Positions 13,880 to 26,525 of a stretch of DNA of 64,000 nt are shown here, piece by piece. Under the pieces are notes generated by a model. The model had not been told where the DNA came from. It ran no database searches and saw only the letters and a program-made list of their open reading frames with translations. Made by a program: the position numbers and the translations under genes. How positions within the stretch are numbered: position 1 is the stretch's first letter; each line of letters opens with the position of its first letter. Origin of the DNA: Sipunculus nudus (taxonomy: Eukaryota > Annelida > Sipuncula > Golfingiida > Sipunculidae); the NCBI GenBank assembly GCA_026874595.1, contig CM049306.1:10497019-10561018 (forward strand). Direction: 5' to 3'.

Positions 13880-15315
13880 GACCTAGACTAATTGCCCTGT
13901 CAGTTTCTTTCCGTTGTTGTTGAACTTCGTGTTCAGATGGTTGCTGCTTTATTTTATATGTAGAAAGCAAAGCAGTTGATGGGTGAAAGTTTTACACCTT
14001 TAATGTTTTTATACCTTGAACAATGATTTAATTCTTAGTTTTTAATAGATATAAAACATTTTTGGTCTAGATTCATTAATGATATAACAAAGTATATTAT
14101 GCAAGTATTCAACATAGAAAAATTTAATATATTAGCTCACTGTCCTCCTTTAATCAGTGAAGCGGGTAAGGTCATTCCATTAGCGGTTGTTAGTGTATCC
14201 ACTGTATCTGCGGTCAGTTTTGGCACTGCAGGTGTATTTAAAAGTTACAAATGGTCAGTTAGTGAGACAGTGCAGTTTATGGAGAGTATTCAGCAGAAGG
14301 CGAGTCAGTGTCAGAGAGTCAGAGGGAAAGACAATGAGATTGTAACAATGTCAGTAAGTAAACAAAGTCAGAACGGAACATTTTTATTTGGAAGAACATA
14401 AGTTATTTTGGACATGTACCATCAGTCAGGGGCGGAGCCAGGGGGAAGGGGGCCGCAGGGGGCCATGGCCCCCCCCCCCTCGGTCGCAACAAGTATTCGC
14501 TGTCCTTACGGAATTCACTTAGTATAATTAATATATATATACATGCATTAAATTGCCTTTGCTTATGCAGAGGGGGCGCCTTCGGCGAGGCCCCCCGTTG
14601 AACTGCAATATCTCTCATTTTATATAATTTTCCAATTTTTGTGATTAAATTTCACTGTTCATATTTCTTTTTATTAAATAGCAGTTAGATTTAATTTGAG
14701 TTATCTGCATTTTATTAATTTAAAATCATTAGTTGATGATGAGGATATTTATGAATAGTGGCAGGACAACTGCAGAGTACCAGGACCTGCATGGTTAGGG
14801 TCGACCGTGAACAACCTCACGGCTCCTCTGGTGATACCGCGGTACTCAAACTCCCGATCTGTGCTGTCGAGACCATGGACACCGGTAAAATGCAAAGTTT
14901 GACGTTAAACTTCAGCATATCATTTATTTTACTCCGAGCAGTACATTTAAAAGATAATATTTTGCAAGTCATAAACGTAAATGCGCTCCTGCGCTATTGA
15001 CTTTAACATGTTGAAAACGATTGAAATGTTATATCCTTATTATGATGAAATATAAACATGAAATATTGAACCCCTTTACAGTCTGACTACATAACGCGAA
15101 GTCACAAGAGAACCGTTTTTCAGGAATAGAAAATCCTCATATTTTTTTTATGAAAATTGTCTCGAAATGTCCTCTTTACATCGCATATTCAAAACATTTT
15201 CCCAATATAAGGGAGGGGGATTCCCTTTCCCTCCCCACGTACCTATAATTAACCTTGATACTACACTAAAATACATAACGTATAGTAATAATATATATAT
15301 ACATATAAATACAAA
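13880..15315. other. No gene recognised; single repeat end at 14437
   Basis: A GTCAGGGGCGGAGCCAGGG word at about 14436 resembles the terminal repeats of the MITE at 51091 and of 20751, without a matching partner. C-runs occur at about 14470. A 100-codon frame (14099-14401) has no recognisable domain. Confidence 0.4.
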
Positions 15316-15319
15316 TACA

Positions 15320-15325
15320 CATATA

Positions 15326-15382
<57 letters not shown>
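15320..15382. repeat. (AT)n microsatellite
   Basis: An AT run interrupted once by GT near 15330. The minus-strand CAGTGACGGATCCAG word at about 15462-15476 is another single MITE-like end. Confidence 0.9.
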
Positions 15383-15385
<3 letters not shown>

Positions 15386-15643
15386 TTAGTTTTCATAAAA
15401 CCCATACATATTAACGCCCCTCTTCCCCCTCCTCCCCCCCCCCCCCCCGTTCTCGAATTTCTGGATCCGTCACTGATAATGGCCCCTCCCCTCCCTCAAT
15501 CCTGGCTACACCCTGCGGGACATCAGGCAAACGAAGTCAGTTTTATATGTGTAATAATAATAAACCATGCATTATATATCAACTATCGAGAAGTGTTATC
15601 AAGTTTACTAGAAGAAGAGGAGGTAATCCCAACCCTCGTGCTG

Positions 15644-15646
<3 letters not shown>

Positions 15647-15711
<65 letters not shown>
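15647..15711. repeat. (AT)n microsatellite
   Basis: A pure TA run of about 64 bp. It is the second of two within 400 bp and creates repeated Ile-Tyr frames. Confidence 0.95.
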
Positions 15712-15714
<3 letters not shown>

Positions 15715-16066
15715 ACTGCCGGAAAAAAGATGAACGTGCAATAAACAATCCTTCCGTTCTAGATCCCACGCACAAAACACTTAGCTGTTCAAATACATCT
15801 GGACCCTAAAGGACGAACCTAAATGACACGCTTTCCTGGGTAATGGCCGCCAGAGCAGCACAGTACTTCTGTGGGATAAGAAGGTGTGACCCCTGTGTGT
15901 CTGATAAGCTACTCACAGCAACTACCGCCCCTGGATCATTGTTGAACACAAGAGCTGAAATTCTCTCCAAGTACCGACATCAAAACAAATTCAATTTGAA
16001 ATGTTTCAAAACATAACTCTCATACAACCCCTATTCCCCCATTTGGTTCAATATTTTTCTTCAATG

Positions 16067-16068
<2 letters not shown>

Positions 16069-16106
<38 letters not shown>
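16069..16106. repeat. (AT)n microsatellite
   Basis: A TA run of about 38 bp. Directly after it, 16107-16390 is unrecognised, with a weak internal direct repeat around GATGTGGCCGG / TATGTGGCCGA. Confidence 0.9.
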
Positions 16107-16108
<2 letters not shown>

Positions 16109-16654
16109 TTGCAGAACAGTGGTCAATACAGCAAGGTTTAGGAACAGCATTCATTGCCAATCACGTTTGGGCATTTGGCTGCTTCATCCTCAGAGTTAAT
16201 GTTGTTGCTTATGCTGGTGTTGGCAGTGTTTAATCATATATGTTTATGAATTAGCTCGTTATTTATGTGGCCGATCAAAATACTGATAACAAATATCATG
16301 CAAACAAATCGACCACACGAATGAGTGAATTTAAACGTAACGAGCTGATTAATAGATGTGGCCGGTCACCAAACAATGTAAAGAATACACTTAGATGACC
16401 CTAACCGCAAAACCTGCAAAGGGCGCGAGTCTCAGAGTAGCAACCAAGTCACTGTGTCCAAATGATGTCAAGAGTTTGACACTCAATACATATAAACAGA
16501 AGGGTAGTTTGTATCAATTTTTTTTTGGTGGAGGTAACCGCCTCCATTTTTTAATGCTGACTTTTCCAATTCTTAATCTAATAACTTAGGGACTACTTTT
16601 ATTTTGTATCCTGGTGTCACCCAGACTCATGGTCTACCGCACCTGCGGGTCCTG

Positions 16655-16890
16655 GGTATGTAATCATCCCCATTGCTGGATCATAACACCGAGTAACCCC
16701 CCAAAGACGCTCTCGTATGTGAATGATACACGGCCGTGGGGCACAGCCTTCCCATTAAGCCTGCAGAGCGCTCACCATGGGAGGGGGCCGAACATGAAAA
16801 ACCTCACCGCCTCGGCTGAGGTTCGAATCCACGATCGCCCGGCTTTGATTCCTGCGCTCTACAGATTAGCCACAGAAGCCGGTAACAGAA
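16655..16890 (-). mobile_element. tRNA-derived SINE, copy 1
   Basis: Read on the minus strand, it starts CCGGCTTCTGTGGCTAATC with a box-A-like TGGCTAATCTGTAGAG and box B GTGGATTCGAACCTC, then CAGCCGAGGCGG. It aligns over about 220 bp with 24945-25165 (GGATCATAACACCGA, AGCGCTCACC, CGCCTCGGCTGAG). Two separate copies with internal pol III boxes support a SINE. Confidence 0.75.
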
Positions 16891-16924
16891 GGGTAGTTAC
16901 GGGTGAACAGGATTTTGTCGCTTG

Positions 16925-18405
16925 ATTTTGTCGCTGCCCGGTTACGATTGTCGTGCCGTCTAACCCGGGCTTTATTAGTTTTTTTCATATCGCACTTTTA
17001 TTTCAAATATGAACATGTCGTTCATATATGAGTTAGTTCACTTTGAATTTGACTGTTTGAATTTAGATTCTTTCCTCAATATTTGGAAAAAACCTTGCCA
17101 TAACATTTTCGACGAGCACCTTATATGGCACAACTTCCTACAGCTGGATTGACGTTGAATCAATTTTTATGAAGTGCTCAATTTTGAGCTTTACTTTGAG
17201 ATGTTATAAAAATGAGCCCAGGGTATGGTTATTACAATATCGGGCATGTTTTATAACAATATGGGTCGTAACAGTGGGTAAGGTTTCTAGCTATCACACA
17301 TCGATTATATACAGATCAAGATCTAGTTAAACCATACAGGCCAAAGCGTTGGACAAACAAGCAAGATGGTATCTTCAGATTGAACAAAGTGAAACATGCT
17401 TCAATACCAAAACTCAGTATATTGGTGTAGATTTGATCAAACGTGTATGAGATGTAACACACTACGATACAGTATCAACACCTTCATCTTACATTGGCGC
17501 TGCAAGTGCCACTGTAAAATAAGTATTTTTTTTGTATTCTGCAGTGGATAGTTATCAAATTTAACATCTTACTGCTATTGGTTACGAGAATGCGGTTAAG
17601 ATAACACAATATGCAAACAGTAGAGGATCAGGCAGGGCCCAGGAATTATGATACAAGCAAGAACACGTGATCCACACGCATGCGCCATATCATAAAAATA
17701 GTTGCTTATAGTATATACTAAAATGAAAGCTAAAAGAGATTAGTTCCCGGCTCAAAATGATTAATGTTTAATATATGAAGCCAACAGAAGGCCAAATGGT
17801 CACGTGATCATGATTTTAATCAAAATGGTGGATCGAAACCATGTGTAAAATATGGGCTGAATAAATAAAGGGCGGAGGCTTGCATTCATAGAATTTAGTT
17901 TAACGTCAGGACGTAAGGATATAAACATGCTTGGTCACAGTTTTAATGCTATACATTTCGTGTACCGGAAAATCCGCGGCTGCTTCTGATGTATGATGAA
18001 TAAGGTTTGGAATGTAGTGGAATCACTATTTATTTACAATCTAACTTCTTTTCTTGTTCCTTTATTATTTAGTTCTTAGCATATAGCAGAGGCCTTGGTT
18101 GTAATAATCATTAATATCTCTAGTATACACTAGCGAAATGACTTCTATATAATATTAGCTGTCAGTCATCCAAAATTTTCTAATCTTTAAGTACAGATAT
18201 TAGAATGCTGTGATTTGTAGACAGGAAGTATTGAATCATCTGCAATTAAGTGTTGTAAATACAGTAGTAGCATATTGTTCAGAATTATATATTTTCTTTG
18301 CTGTTTATGTTGTATAATGTTTTCTTTGTTTCATTTATTTTATTTTATTTTATTTATTTATTACAACTTCTTCCAGGGTAGCCTTTATCATAATAAAATC
18401 ATATT
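16925..18405. other. No gene recognised
   Basis: No open frame over 60 codons and no splice-bounded motif seen. A T-rich run with TTTATTTTATTTTA lies at about 18330. Confidence 0.4.
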
Positions 18406-18510
18406 TGAACAATTGACCCATGGGTCATGACGCTCAGCTGACTAAGAAGAAATTCTCAAAGGAATTTTATCATCTGTATGCCAAATGTTATCTCTGAATG
18501 CCTATATTTT

Positions 18511-18720
18511 GTGAACTTCAGGCTGAATACATGATTTAAGCACCCTGACAACCAGATGGGCTGAATTGTACCTGCTAGCCCTAGAATGATCCAATGTTAT
18601 AAACAGGGAAGTTTTGTGAACTTCAGGCTGAATACATGATTTAAGCACCCTGACAATCAGATGGGCTGAAATTGTACCTGCTAGCCCTAGAATGATCCAA
18701 TGTTATATACAGGGAAGTCT
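18511..18720. repeat. Two-copy tandem duplication, 105-bp unit
   Basis: The units begin GTGAACTTCAGGCTGAATAC at 18511 and 18616 and differ at only a few bases, so the duplication is recent. Confidence 0.9.
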
Positions 18721-18748
18721 TGGACAATCTCCATGGAAACCTTAAACT

Positions 18749-18763
18749 AGGTCATAGTGACCT
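18749..18763. promoter_or_regulatory. Consensus estrogen-response-element palindrome (in repeat)
   Basis: AGGTCATAGTGACCT: both half-sites match AGGTCA exactly, inverted, with a 3-bp spacer. Binding is not shown. Confidence 0.6.
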
Positions 18764-18821
18764 ATATTTTGCGTGCTACCGGCAAAAACATCTTGGGCAA
18801 TCTCCATGGACACCGGGAATT

Positions 18822-18836
18822 AGGTCACGGTGACCT
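18822..18836. promoter_or_regulatory. Consensus estrogen-response-element palindrome (in repeat)
   Basis: AGGTCACGGTGACCT: exact inverted half-sites with a 3-bp spacer, 73 bp after the first one. Confidence 0.6.
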
Positions 18837-19245
18837 ATAATCCAGGCCAAAAAAGACAGTCAAAAGTGTTACAAAACTTGACATCCAGGGATGTCCTTAA
18901 AAATGTGCATAGTCATTTTGAGTTTAGATGATTGCTAACAAAAAGGCTATAGATTTGATGGTATTGGCTTGACATTTTTCTTCTTATTGGTTTTGAAGAA
19001 CTTTAATTGCTACAGTTGAATGGGGATACTTTCGAACCCCGTAGCTTGGAGGATATAGGTCAAGTTTCCAAGGAGATTTTTTATGGACCTCCATGGATTT
19101 TCAGTCAGCTGAGATATTAAAATACAGTGTCCTATAGGACCAAATTAGATTAAATTAGATCATACAATTAGAAGATATAAACAGGGAAAGCGCAGTACCG
19201 TTAGTATAGCTAAATCGTATATATAGTACAGTTACGCGGTGAAGA

Positions 19246-19271
19246 GTGTATATATATATTATATATATTTT

Positions 19272-19328
<57 letters not shown>
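19246..19328. repeat. (AT)n microsatellite with a TG tail
   Basis: An interrupted TA run followed by TGTGTGTG. A long G-run lies nearby at about 19683-19703. Confidence 0.9.
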
Positions 19329-19331
<3 letters not shown>

Positions 19332-20066
19332 GTGTGTGCAGGAAATTTCATTAAAAAATTAAAGTACCATAGCGCACAAGAAAGGTATAATTGAGTGCGT
19401 AAAAGTCCAGATAAAAATGCGCATAAATACGGCAATGGGAAGATGAGATAACGCTAAGTCACCAGTCTTTATTTACTTTAAGGAAAAAAATGAAAAGACA
19501 TTTTACTTCATTGGTATTACATGAATGAAAATAAGAGTGCACTAGCTTTTTTAACAATTTTTAGGTTCACTGGAAGGCTGGTTCATAGATTACAATTATC
19601 TCCATAAAAGGATGAGTTTTTTTTTTAGAATTTCACTGCTCGGAAGATTGGCAGTGCACAGGCATGGAAATCGGGAAGGGACGGGGGGGGGGGGGGGGGG
19701 GGGTAGGCAAATGTATGGTTGGTTTTGTATAGAAATAATTTGATATATTGGTTCGTGTGACTATAACTTATCAATTTACTCAAAAACAGGTGGAAAAATT
19801 GTATATTTTAGGGGTAAAAATCAACCTGTGAAGCTACTATACTTAAGTTTATTATATTTGCAAATTTCTCTTTCTGTCTGCTTCTTTCTCTTTCTGTGGT
19901 AAATTTTTACTTGATCCAGATGTTTTTATTTGTGTCTTACACAATTTTTAAATTAAAACCATTTGTTTCCATTTAACGAAAAAAAAATTACTGGATGGTT
20001 AATAATTGCTTGTATTAATCGCATGGATTCACGATTCATACAAATAATTCAAACTTTGAATAAAAC

Positions 20067-20067
<1 letters not shown>

Positions 20068-20109
<42 letters not shown>
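20068..20109. repeat. (GA)n microsatellite
   Basis: A pure GA run of about 40 bp. Confidence 0.95.
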
Positions 20110-20113
<4 letters not shown>

Positions 20114-20749
20114 TGTTTAACAAATACTTGCTGGATTCTTGATCAAAATGTCCATAAAATCTAATTAATGCTGGCCAGGCAGTTTCACCAAGAATAAATA
20201 TGTAATACAAAAGCAAACCTTTTCAAGCCAAACCATTTAAACAATACACGAATTTACATGAAATCACATACCTGTTTGAGTAGCAATCTTGTTGCAATAA
20301 GAAATAAATACACATGGTTCCCGGGAGACGCATACGGCTAACTGTGCGGTTACCTAAATTTTACTTCCTTATATGGTGTGACCTCAGACCTCTATTTGCC
20401 TTGTTGTGTAGCTCTCAAATGGTAACCCGATGACACGATATCCGCTCCAGACGTGTAGTATCTAACAACTATTGTAACAAGATCGGCTGCGAGCCAAGGG
20501 AAACTATGAACGGTTTAATATTCAACCCAAAAGAGGTTATAGTGGTCTCTGAGATTCCCTTTTGACATGCTTACCTAATCGTGCCATGCATGGCGTCCTC
20601 GTTAGTTACAATTGTACAATAAAAAAAACTTCGCAAAAACGAAATGGAAATGTATTGATTATTTTCACAAGGTATAAAATTATTTTCAGACAAATTCACT
20701 TACAATAATTACTACCCAGCGAGGTAATGTGCTGTTGGAACACATGCTG

Positions 20750-20802
20750 CAGGGGCGGATCCAGGATTTTGCAAGTGGGGAGGCTCGGAGATACCTTGCA
20801 AA

Positions 20803-20860
<58 letters not shown>
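20750..20860. repeat. MITE-like end joined to (AT)n microsatellite
   Basis: CAGGGGCGGATCCAGG (about 20750) is the same type of end as at 51091. A short inverted repeat, GATTTTGCAAG / CTTGCAAAATC, lies at 20764 and 20803, and then an AT run starts. The other end of the element is not seen. Confidence 0.6.
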
Positions 20861-20899
20861 TATATTATTGCAGTGTAAACTTTTTCCAAACTTAAACTT

Positions 20900-22309
20900 C
20901 AGAATAATGATTTAAAAATATAAACTGTTATTAGCCTAATGGATGAGAAAAAGAGGTATTAGATGGCCAGTATACCAATCTATTGTGAACATGTACTCGT
21001 AGTTACAACAAAAATTAAATAATTTGCAGACTGGAAACTAACAAAACATGACTCAACCGTTATAGATATAATAATATACTTTTTGCATTTTTTCTACTTC
21101 GTATACGATCTGACAATTTGTGAATTGTGAAATTGTTGTAAATGGGTACAGATGTGCAATTTATAATATTTCCCGAGACATAGTTCACAACTGGAAACTC
21201 ATGAACAAAGTTGAAACAAAACGTAAATGCAGACTTTAAAGTCAGACGATTTATATTATGTGTATTATTTATTTTGTGAATTTACTGTTTATAGCGCAAG
21301 GATTATATTAATTCAAGAGAAATGTGGGGCAAGGTCACCAACTCGATTTTGCATAACCGGTCTGCTCGCTCCTTCCGGAAATTTTTATTCATTTAAAGGT
21401 TCCCCTAAAACCAAAAATTAAAGACGGTCTTTTTATCGCCCTTTTTCACAACAGAAAAACATCTTTTAAATAAAAATATTGTTGTGATCCAGGTTAACAC
21501 TAAATTATTTTGAATTTTGTCTGGTTCTCCTCAGAAGTCCGTCTATAACTGTTGAGTACAGCTGCTAACAGACGAATCAATGAAAATCGATAATTACATA
21601 ATAAACCTTGCTTTGCAGAAGTATAATTAACTCATCAAATAAAGACTTCCCTGGAGCAAGCAGTTAGAATGGGGAATTCATAGCAAAAGAATAAATGATC
21701 TGGATATTATTTTTTTCTAACAACCGATTTATAATTAAAAATAAAACTTGAGTATATTAATAATCTCTTTTTAAGATATCGTATAGAGATGAACATGACA
21801 TGTGAGCACAAGTGCCCAACGATATAAACATTTCATTCATTTTTTAATCTCAAATAACTGATCAGTCATAAAATAGAACTATACATATAAACATTTAAGT
21901 GCATTTAACATAATTAAAAAAGGCAGACGAATAACTCATGATTGAATATTATTCTCTAACTACTTTTTATGATATTACTCACCAGCGTTTATTTTGAAAA
22001 ACTGGTATAGCTTTAATTACTTTTCCATGTGTGCAGTAGCTTCATTATTCTATATCTTGCTTTTATACGTTCAAACGTCATATATCTTTTATATTTAAAT
22101 GTCTGAATTAGAAAATGCATTTCTTTCGTTCGCATATTTTTGCAATTTCGTTTACATTTTTGTAATTTATACATTTGTAATCGATAATAAATCTTCCATA
22201 AAACGATGCTATAGGTATTAAACATGGTCAGTTTACTAAAGTTTCTTGTACTTCTTGTTTTGTACATTTTTTCTTTTGAAGAGGGACAAGGACAAATAAT
22301 CTCAAAACA
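20900..22309. other. No gene recognised
   Basis: AT-rich. The only long frame (minus, 22013-22348) runs into the minisatellite and shows no domain. Confidence 0.4.
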
Positions 22310-22858
22310 GATTCCCCATTGAGAATTCCAACTGACACATACAGCCAAAATCTCAATCCCCCATTGAGAATTCCAACTGACACATACAGCCTAAATCTCA
22401 ATCCCCCATTGAGAATTCCAACTGACACATACAGCCAAAATCTCAATCCCCCATTGAGAATTCCAACTGACACATACAGCCTAAATCCCAATCCCCCATT
22501 GAGAATTCCAACTGACACATACAGCCAAAATCCCAATCCCCCATTGAGAATTCAAACTGACACACACAGCCAAAATCCCGATTCCCCATTTAGAATTCCA
22601 ACTGACACATACAGCCAAAATCTCAATCCCCCTTTGAGAATTCCAACTGACACATACAGGCAAAATCCCAATCCCCCATTGAGAATTCCAACTGACACAT
22701 ACAGCCAAAATCTCAATCCCCCATTGAGAATTCCAACTGACACATACAGCCAAAATCCCAATCCCCCATTGAGAATTCCAACTGACACATACAGCCAAAA
22801 TCTCAATCCCCCATTGAGAATTCCATCTGACACATACAGCAAAAATCTCAATCCCCGA
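22310..22858. repeat. 45-bp minisatellite, 12 full copies
   Basis: Each unit reads GAGAATTCCAACTGACACAT and then ACAGCCAAAATCTCAATCCC with CCATT. Twelve copies run in register with few changes; variants include TCTCAA versus TCCCAA and AGCCTAAAT in copies 2 and 4. Because 45 is a multiple of three and the unit lacks stops, frames stay open on both strands. The plus frame repeats a 15-residue RIPTDTYSQNLNPPL motif. No initiator ATG or splice context supports translation. Confidence 0.95.
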
Positions 22859-22869
22859 TACATGTTATT

Positions 22870-24940
22870 TATGATGTGGCAGTAAATTTCCACTGCCCAT
22901 AAAAAATGCTATTATGTATGTATATTCAGACACTGTTTATTATTTTTTATTTGAACGATAATATTTTGACGTTTTGTTTAACAGAATAGATGATTTTTAT
23001 TTCCATGATAAAGACAGGTGAAAAAAGCTTGCCTTTTATTTTAACGCTTCAAGCCAAAGGACAGCTAGAACATTGCATGAGAAAGGTTTAAGGGAGCCAC
23101 GGTTGATAGATCTGGTAGATCGATTTTTTAAAGTCCATAACCAATGTTGGAAAATGGCCAACTAATTATTCAAAAATACAAAAGGACCAATTAACGGCCA
23201 CAATGGCCCCGGCCATATGTTAAACTAAGAAGGTTTGGCATCAGTGATGGTGCTGGACGGACTGACGGATTGAAGGACAGACGGACGAAAGGGCGGAGGG
23301 ACTGACAGACGCGGACCATTTTAGTAGTCCTCTCTCCTAACGGCGGAGGAATAAAAAAAAGCCTGACCCCGGCGTTGACATGCGTCTCTCCTAACGATTC
23401 CTTGTTTTTTTTTTTAACTTTTTTTCAGTTGTAAGGGTGATATGTGTAAGACGGCAACTGAAAATAATGCAAAGAAAATGTTCTCTGATAAAAAATGAAA
23501 ACAATGTTTCCAGCTGGGGGGGGGGGGGGCTGTGCTGGGTCATTGTTTAACAAAACTAGATATAGTTGTACAAGGACAACCCGCCAGGATCACACTGAGT
23601 AATTCCTATATTGTGCATAATATCACTCTCCTATATATATAAAGTGTTCACTTTGTCAGTTTCTTAACAGCAGGCTGGCCCTTATACTTTTACACAGACT
23701 CCAGCTCTTTCCGATTTAATAAACTTTAAGAGGGAATCAAGGACTACCTCGGGTATCGCCCAGACATCTAATTATAGGGCAGTAAAAGCACATTCTCCCA
23801 CACTTATTAAACAAAAGGTCATATTATGCTCCCATCTTGTTCCCGCTCCAGCGAAAGAAACAATATGCCCTCCAGGGCGGTGCTGTCTGGGCTGGTTCGG
23901 GTTTGACGGTTCCCGTTTAACTGGAGACGGGGGCATGGCTACGATAAGGTAGACTTTATGTCATAATATATCGATGAAGCGGGAACAATGTGGAGCTTAT
24001 TCCTCTTTATAAAAATATACTCTCATAGAATTTGTTCACACCTTTTTGTTACACAGTAAATTTAGGCGATCAGCTTTTGCTATGAATCTTGTCTGTGGTC
24101 CATGTTACCTTTATCATGTATGACTGGACTCATTTAAACCTAAATACTGAAATTAATATACAAAATGAATAATTCTATGAGAAAGATATAACCTGTGACA
24201 TTACATCGAAGACAAAGTACCGCACGCCAAATGGATGTGCTTTTCGACAAAATTCAAAATGCTGGTTTCATGCAAGTTTGGTTGACCAGTAAAAATTAGT
24301 CTACAGGGAAATAAATGATAAGGACCAGTGAATACGGTTTATTTTATGACATAGATTGATTTATTATTATGTTGAAATAATAAATATTTTCGATACAAAT
24401 AAACTCAATATATATTATCGAGCAATATGAGGTAACTTAAGGGCTCAAACATTAAAATATATGTCGATAAACTTTTTCGTCTTACTGCTGCCCTTGTATT
24501 CAGTGGTTTACCAATCATCTTATCTGCTTATTTAATACAGCACTAGTATATATAAAACACTATAGTAACAAGTCTACTTTAACTGACTCCAGAAAGTTAC
24601 ATTTATGGGTCATGATAAATTAGGCTGGCAACAAAATGTTGTCGGTCGACTTAGAGACTCAATTATGTGTTTTTATGAAGGAAAAAAAATTATATACAGT
24701 CGCAACCAGAAACCTGTACCAATTAGATAATGAATTATTAAATATAAAAGAGATTATGAAAGATTTTTTTTTATCGATAAATAAATAGAATCAGATGGCA
24801 TAGAATATGCACCCGTGGAAATCTATGGTTCTGTAAGCTTATTAGTATTGTGTTTTGTTGAGCAATTAGCCTCTATTTCTATTGCTTGATTAAATAAGGC
24901 TTCACGCCTGGTGTGAATTTCGGTGTAAAACTCCTTGGTG
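22870..24940. other. No gene recognised; GACGG-rich repeat end at 23250-23355
   Basis: At 23250-23355 a run of ACGGAC-type words ends CTAACGGCGGAGGAATAAAAA, a different dispersed-repeat tail from the AGCTAAAAA one. A G-run lies at about 23516. Nothing else recognised. Confidence 0.4.
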
Positions 24941-24944
24941 TGTG

Positions 24945-25165
24945 TCACTCCTATTGCTCGGTCATAACACCGATGAACCCCCGAAAGGCGCACTCGTCCG
25001 TAAGTGAACCACGACTGCTGGGCAGTCATTTAAGCTTGTAAAGCGCTCACCCTAGCAGGATTGGGGTTGATAGTGAAAAATCTTCCCGCCTCGGCTGAGA
25101 TTCTTACTCACGATCTCCTTGCTTCGGGCCTGTGCTCTATACTCCTAGACCACGGGATCCGGTAT
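24945..25165 (-). mobile_element. tRNA-derived SINE, copy 2
   Basis: On the minus strand it starts CCGGATCCCGTGGTCTAGG with a box-A-like TGGTCTAGGAGTATAGAGC, then a degenerate box B (GTGAGTAAGAATCTC). It is the clear partner of the copy at 16655-16890 in the same orientation. Confidence 0.75.
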
Positions 25166-26433
25166 AAACAAAAAGGTTATTAATGAGCTGGTAGAGGGAC
25201 TGAATGTTACATATTTTAATCCTGAGCTTTTCCCAGGAACTTCTATCACGGGGTTCAGTTACATGATATAAAGATTACTTGTGCTATACTTCCCTAGGAA
25301 ACCCCCTCATTAAAAACAGTCGGCAAAGAATGGCAAATTATGCTATTCAATAAATTACTAAGCAAATTAACTAAACATTTGTGAACGGATTTTGTTGAAA
25401 ATTTGTGGGGGTAAGATTAAAACTATGAAAAATCCAGTAAATCTTGAGGAAATCAGGATCAATACAACATATTTATTTTCATATACAATAATGACAAAGG
25501 GCGTTTCCTTTGTCCCTACGCCATCCATTCGTATCAATTAGTTCTGCAACTCCCCATGTGAACTCGTGATACTGTAGCGTGAGAGTCTTTAAATATAGGG
25601 ACCTATTGGTCTCGACGCTCAGCTCAATTTGTCTATAAGGATAGGTTTATGAGTTTTTCAAAATATAGGTCCTGTGATCTATTTCAAAGCCAATCTGTCT
25701 ACCCAAACTGGAGTTATCGTCCATAAACTAATTTGTGATTGGTTGGGCCCTGTGACCTTGAGCTTCGACCTTGTGACTCCAAAATCAAACAGAATCTTTC
25801 CAAATTGGCAGGTGCCCCTCATGTCAAAGATAAAAGATTTGAGATGAAAGGTTTGGCTTAAAAATGCATCCACATTCTTTTTGAGGAAGTCGTTTCTGTG
25901 ATCATGCATGTACAAGTCAAGTTTGAAATCAATATGTCAATACAAACTGGAGTAATGATTAGGAGACAAATTTGACGGACATACTGAAATACGAACAGAC
26001 GGAGAGACAGCTGGACAATTATAAACAGACAAGGTTTCAGGACAGAAGTTGACACGGCAGTTGCGAATTTGATAGTATCAATATAATTTGGCAATCTAAA
26101 AATAAAGGAAAAAATACATGAAATTAAAAGAATACTGAAGAAACAGTCATAATCAATAAACACACCAGATTTCGGGACAATACATGAAACCACAGCTGAG
26201 AAACTGACATAATTACTGTCATTTGACGGTCGCAAAAACAGACAAAATATTGTAAAAAATTAGAAAATACACAGAAAGTGCAACCAGGTTTCAGAAACTG
26301 ACAACCCTGGTCATGGTCAATATTCAAGAGATTCATGGCAATCCATGCATTTATTATCAAGATTTTGGAGGTTTTGTATCAAATTTTTAAATATTCTGGG
26401 GAGTACTTACAAGTCTCATAGATCAGATGATAT

Positions 26434-26448
26434 AGGTCGCAGTGACCT
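26434..26448. promoter_or_regulatory. Near-consensus ERE palindrome (in repeat)
   Basis: AGGTCGCAGTGACCT: one mismatch (G for A at position 6) from two exact inverted half-sites. Confidence 0.45.
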
Positions 26449-26525
26449 AATTTCAGATTTCCAAGGAGATTTTTTTTATTGAACTCCCAGCATGTTCACA
26501 TACAAGTTTCTAGGGCTAGCGGTTA

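Larger units (their letters stand above)
18413..19120 (+). mobile_element. Dispersed repeat with terminal GACCCATGGGTC and CAGTCAGCTGAG, carrying ERE-like palindromes
   Basis: It opens GACCCATGGGTCATGACGC and closes TTTTCAGTCAGCTGAGAT. It contains a 105-bp unit present twice (from 18511 and from 18616) and two AGGTCAnnnTGACCT palindromes. The 3' part (GAGGATATAGGTCA, TTTCCAAGGAGATTTTTTAT) is shared with 26390, 42240 and 52980. Confidence 0.7.

Noticed and set aside
14099-14401. 100-codon frame
   Set aside because: Ser/Val-rich but without a motif or exon context.
16655-16890. Functional tRNA gene
   Set aside because: Box A and B are present, but no 7-bp acceptor stem or clear anticodon arm can be drawn. 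A related copy with decayed boxes indicates a SINE.
22319-22885. 188-codon repeat protein, or a CRISPR array
   Set aside because: The 45-bp units are contiguous with no unique spacers, so it is not CRISPR. The frame has no ATG at its start and antisense frames are open too.
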